Below are positions 14,514 through 16,268 of a DNA stretch of 16,268 nt, in pieces. Source of the DNA: JAGBWK01 sp964490275. Lineage in GTDB: Bacteria; Bacteroidota; Bacteroidia; Bacteroidales; Muribaculaceae. Under the pieces are notes generated by a model, which had not been told where the DNA came from, did no database searches, and was given only the letters and a program-made list of their open reading frames with translations. The stretch is taken from NCBI GenBank assembly GCA_964490275.1, contig CAZBBL010000032.1, positions 1 through 16,268 of the forward strand, given 5' to 3'. Made by a program: the position numbers and the translations under genes. How positions within the stretch are numbered: the first letter of the stretch is position 1; each line of letters begins with the position of its first letter.

Positions 14514-16268
14514 ATGCTCAGACCCAAAAGACTATACACATTCATGCTACAGACATTCGTGCCTGTGTTTGTCATGACGTTTTTTATATGTCTGTTCATC
14601 GTGTTGATGCAATTTCTTTGGAGATATATCGACGATCTTGTTGGTAAAGGTTTGGATATTAGTGTTATCGGAGAATTGTTTTTCTACGCGGCTTTAACGA
14701 TGGTGCCTATGGCTTTGCCTTTGGCGATACTTTTGGCTTCGTTGATGACATTCGGTAACCTTGGCGAAAAGTTTGAACTTACAGCAATGAAGGCCTCCGG
14801 CGTTTCTCTGCTCAAAACAATGCGCCCCCTGATTATCTTGATGGCTATAATTGCTACCGGAGCATTCTTCTTCCAAAACAATGCGCTCCCGGTGGCGCAA
14901 ACCAAGATGTGGACATTGCTCTACTCGATAAAGCAGCAATCTCCCGAAATGGAAATCCCCGAGAAGACTTTCTACGACCAGATACAAGGCTACAACATTT
15001 ATGTCGAAAGTAAAGACAAACTTACCGGCACGCTTCGCGATTTGACAATCTACGACGTCTCTGCCGGTTTTGACAATTCGCGTATCATTGTAGCCGACTC
15101 GGGCCGAATAGCCACGGCACAAGATAAAACCCACCTTCTGCTCAATATCTACAATGGCGAGCAATATGAAAACCTGCATCAACAGCCCGGGTCGTTGGGC
15201 TCAGGCTCTCCAAAATATCGCCGTGAGTCGTTTAAGCAAAAGGATGTCATCATCGGATTTGATGCCAATTTTAGTCGCATGGACGAGTCGACTATGCGCA
15301 AACAATATATTGGTAAAAATATATCAGAACTCAATGTCACCATCGACTCGATTCAGCATCGTCTCGACTCTATTGGCGATATCTATGCTTCTGAGTTGAT
15401 TTCAAAACCTTATTATGGCATTGCTCATACCGTATATGTTAATACTGATTCGGGTATCTCTCGCGTCGTTCAAAAAGATATCAATCTCGACAAGCCACTG
15501 TCGCTCGATTCGCTGTTTAACCACAACTCGGGCGTAGCCAAAAGCGCAATCAATGCTCAGGCCCTTGCCAACGCTCGTCAGATACGCCAGGATATTGAGT
15601 TTAAAAGCTACACAATGGGCGACGACCGCAAATCTATGCGTCGCCATGCCATTGAGATGCACAAGAAGTTTACGCTCTCTTTTGCCATTATCATTTTCTT
15701 CTTTATCGGAGCTCCTCTCGGCGCTATTATCCGTAAGGGCGGTATAGGCACACCGTTGGTCATCTCCGTATTGCTTTTCATAGTCTATTATATCATAGAT
15801 AATACCGGATATAAAATGGCTCGCGAAGGCCACCTCGAAGTGTTCGAAGGTATGTGGCTCAGCTCGGCTGTATTGCTGCCTTTGGGCCTATTTCTGACCT
15901 ACAAGGCTATGCACGATTCATCGGTGTTTAATATTGATGCCTACAAAGCTTTCATTCAGAAAGTCACAGGTAAACGCAAACGCTCGCTTGAGCCGAAACA
16001 ATTCACGATGGAGGAAGTCGAGCCGGCTCAAGCTATCGCTCTGCTCAGCGATTTCGACGCCAAACTCCAAGCTGTAATTGCTCATTATGCCACAATGAAC
16101 CGTTTACAGCGTTGGCTTCAACGCCCAATGCCTGTGATCGGCCGTGCCGAGCTTTACGATGGCCTCAATCGCGTGGTCGACTATTTGTCAAACTCGCGTA
16201 GCTATGCTGTAATAGCTTATCTCAACGAATATCCCTACGATATCAGAAAATCTAATTTGGCAAAGATG
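14514..16268 (+). CDS. LptF/LptG family LPS export permease (YjgP/YjgQ), 3' end cut by window
   Basis: The reading frame is open for 585 codons from the ATG to the window edge, so the C-terminus is missing. Family features: N-terminal transmembrane helices (about 12-35, 55-81 and 103-121), the conserved cytoplasmic coupling segment LGEKFELTAMKASGVSLL (83-100) that contacts the LptB ATPase, a large periplasmic beta-jelly-roll region (about 145-375), and C-terminal helices (about 386-405, 412-430 and 448-465; IFFFIGAPLGAIIRKGG is typical). In the LptB2FG complex it extracts LPS from the inner membrane and passes it to LptC. Residues 470-585 form an additional predicted cytoplasmic extension with no obvious membrane span, longer than the roughly 360-aa E. 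coli proteins. Bacteroidota homologues are often long. Whether it plays the LptF or LptG role cannot be told. Confidence 0.9.
   Translation, partial: MLRPKRLYTFMLQTFVPVFVMTFFICLFIVLMQFLWRYIDDLVGKGLDISVIGELFFYAALTMVPMALPLAILLASLMTFGNLGEKFELTAMKASGVSLLKTMRPLIILMAIIATGAFFFQNNALPVAQTKMWTLLYSIKQQSPEMEIPEKTFYDQIQGYNIYVESKDKLTGTLRDLTIYDVSAGFDNSRIIVADSGRIATAQDKTHLLLNIYNGEQYENLHQQPGSLGSGSPKYRRESFKQKDVIIGFDANFSRMDESTMRKQYIGKNISELNVTIDSIQHRLDSIGDIYASELISKPYYGIAHTVYVNTDSGISRVVQKDINLDKPLSLDSLFNHNSGVAKSAINAQALANARQIRQDIEFKSYTMGDDRKSMRRHAIEMHKKFTLSFAIIIFFFIGAPLGAIIRKGGIGTPLVISVLLFIVYYIIDNTGYKMAREGHLEVFEGMWLSSAVLLPLGLFLTYKAMHDSSVFNIDAYKAFIQKVTGKRKRSLEPKQFTMEEVEPAQAIALLSDFDAKLQAVIAHYATMNRLQRWLQRPMPVIGRAELYDGLNRVVDYLSNSRSYAVIAYLNEYPYDIRKSNLAKM

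Overview
This window is a piece of a Bacteroidota chromosome, most likely order Bacteroidales (a gut lineage such as Muribaculaceae is plausible, but the family call is an inference). The evidence is the gene families: HU-CCDC81/SPOR protein, DUF6377 membrane regulator, DUF4493 and PCMD lipoproteins and Bacteroidota-type lipoprotein N-termini. The promoters agree, being TTTG-N19/20-TAnnTTTG rather than the E. coli form, with no Shine-Dalgarno preference. A run of exactly 100 N at 10412-10511 marks a draft scaffold. I see no tRNA, rRNA, CRISPR array, transposase, integrase or phage gene.

Region 1 (1-3288, minus strand) is a housekeeping block. A nitroreductase, a Rossmann/DUF2520 protein, a KdsC-like Kdo-8-phosphate phosphatase and a Maf-type nucleotide pyrophosphatase (cut by the window edge) overlap or nearly touch and form one operon. 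Upstream, behind its own terminator, is an HU-CCDC81/SPOR membrane protein with a GTG start and a near-perfect promoter so close that its mRNA should be leaderless or nearly so.

Region 2 (3329-5753) holds a secreted TPR protein, a small winged-helix DUF2582 protein on the opposite strand, and the ribosome-assembly GTPase RsgA. Two small inverted repeats lie between the last two.

Region 3 (5752-8363) is a divergent regulator pair: a DUF6377 protein (periplasmic helical-repeat part, one membrane span, cytoplasmic HTH) and an AraC-family activator, each with a TAnnTTTG box in the short space between them.

Region 4 (8501-14451) is the most interesting part. Three tandem lipoprotein genes with DUF4493 domains lie in one transcription unit with a long, structured leader and a strong terminator. 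All three start with a lipobox followed by C-x-D-D (resembling the Bacteroidota surface lipoprotein export signal), carry an S-R-A motif 28-34 residues after the lipidated Cys, and share a second domain of about 100 residues that I cannot name. The first and third continue into an FN3-like domain and a C-terminal PCMD jelly-roll-like domain; the middle one does not. The assembly gap sits in the PCMD domain of the first. The layout suggests a surface-displayed, possibly proteolytically matured complex controlled by the adjacent regulators.

Region 5 (14455-16268) is an LptF/LptG-family LPS-export permease, with its own textbook promoter, running off the right edge. With KdsC it gives the window a second outer-membrane/LPS theme, but there is no sign of coupling to the lipoproteins. 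By hand count, strand composition also changes: the + strand looks G-rich up to about 5.7 kb whatever the gene direction, and C-rich after about 8.6 kb.
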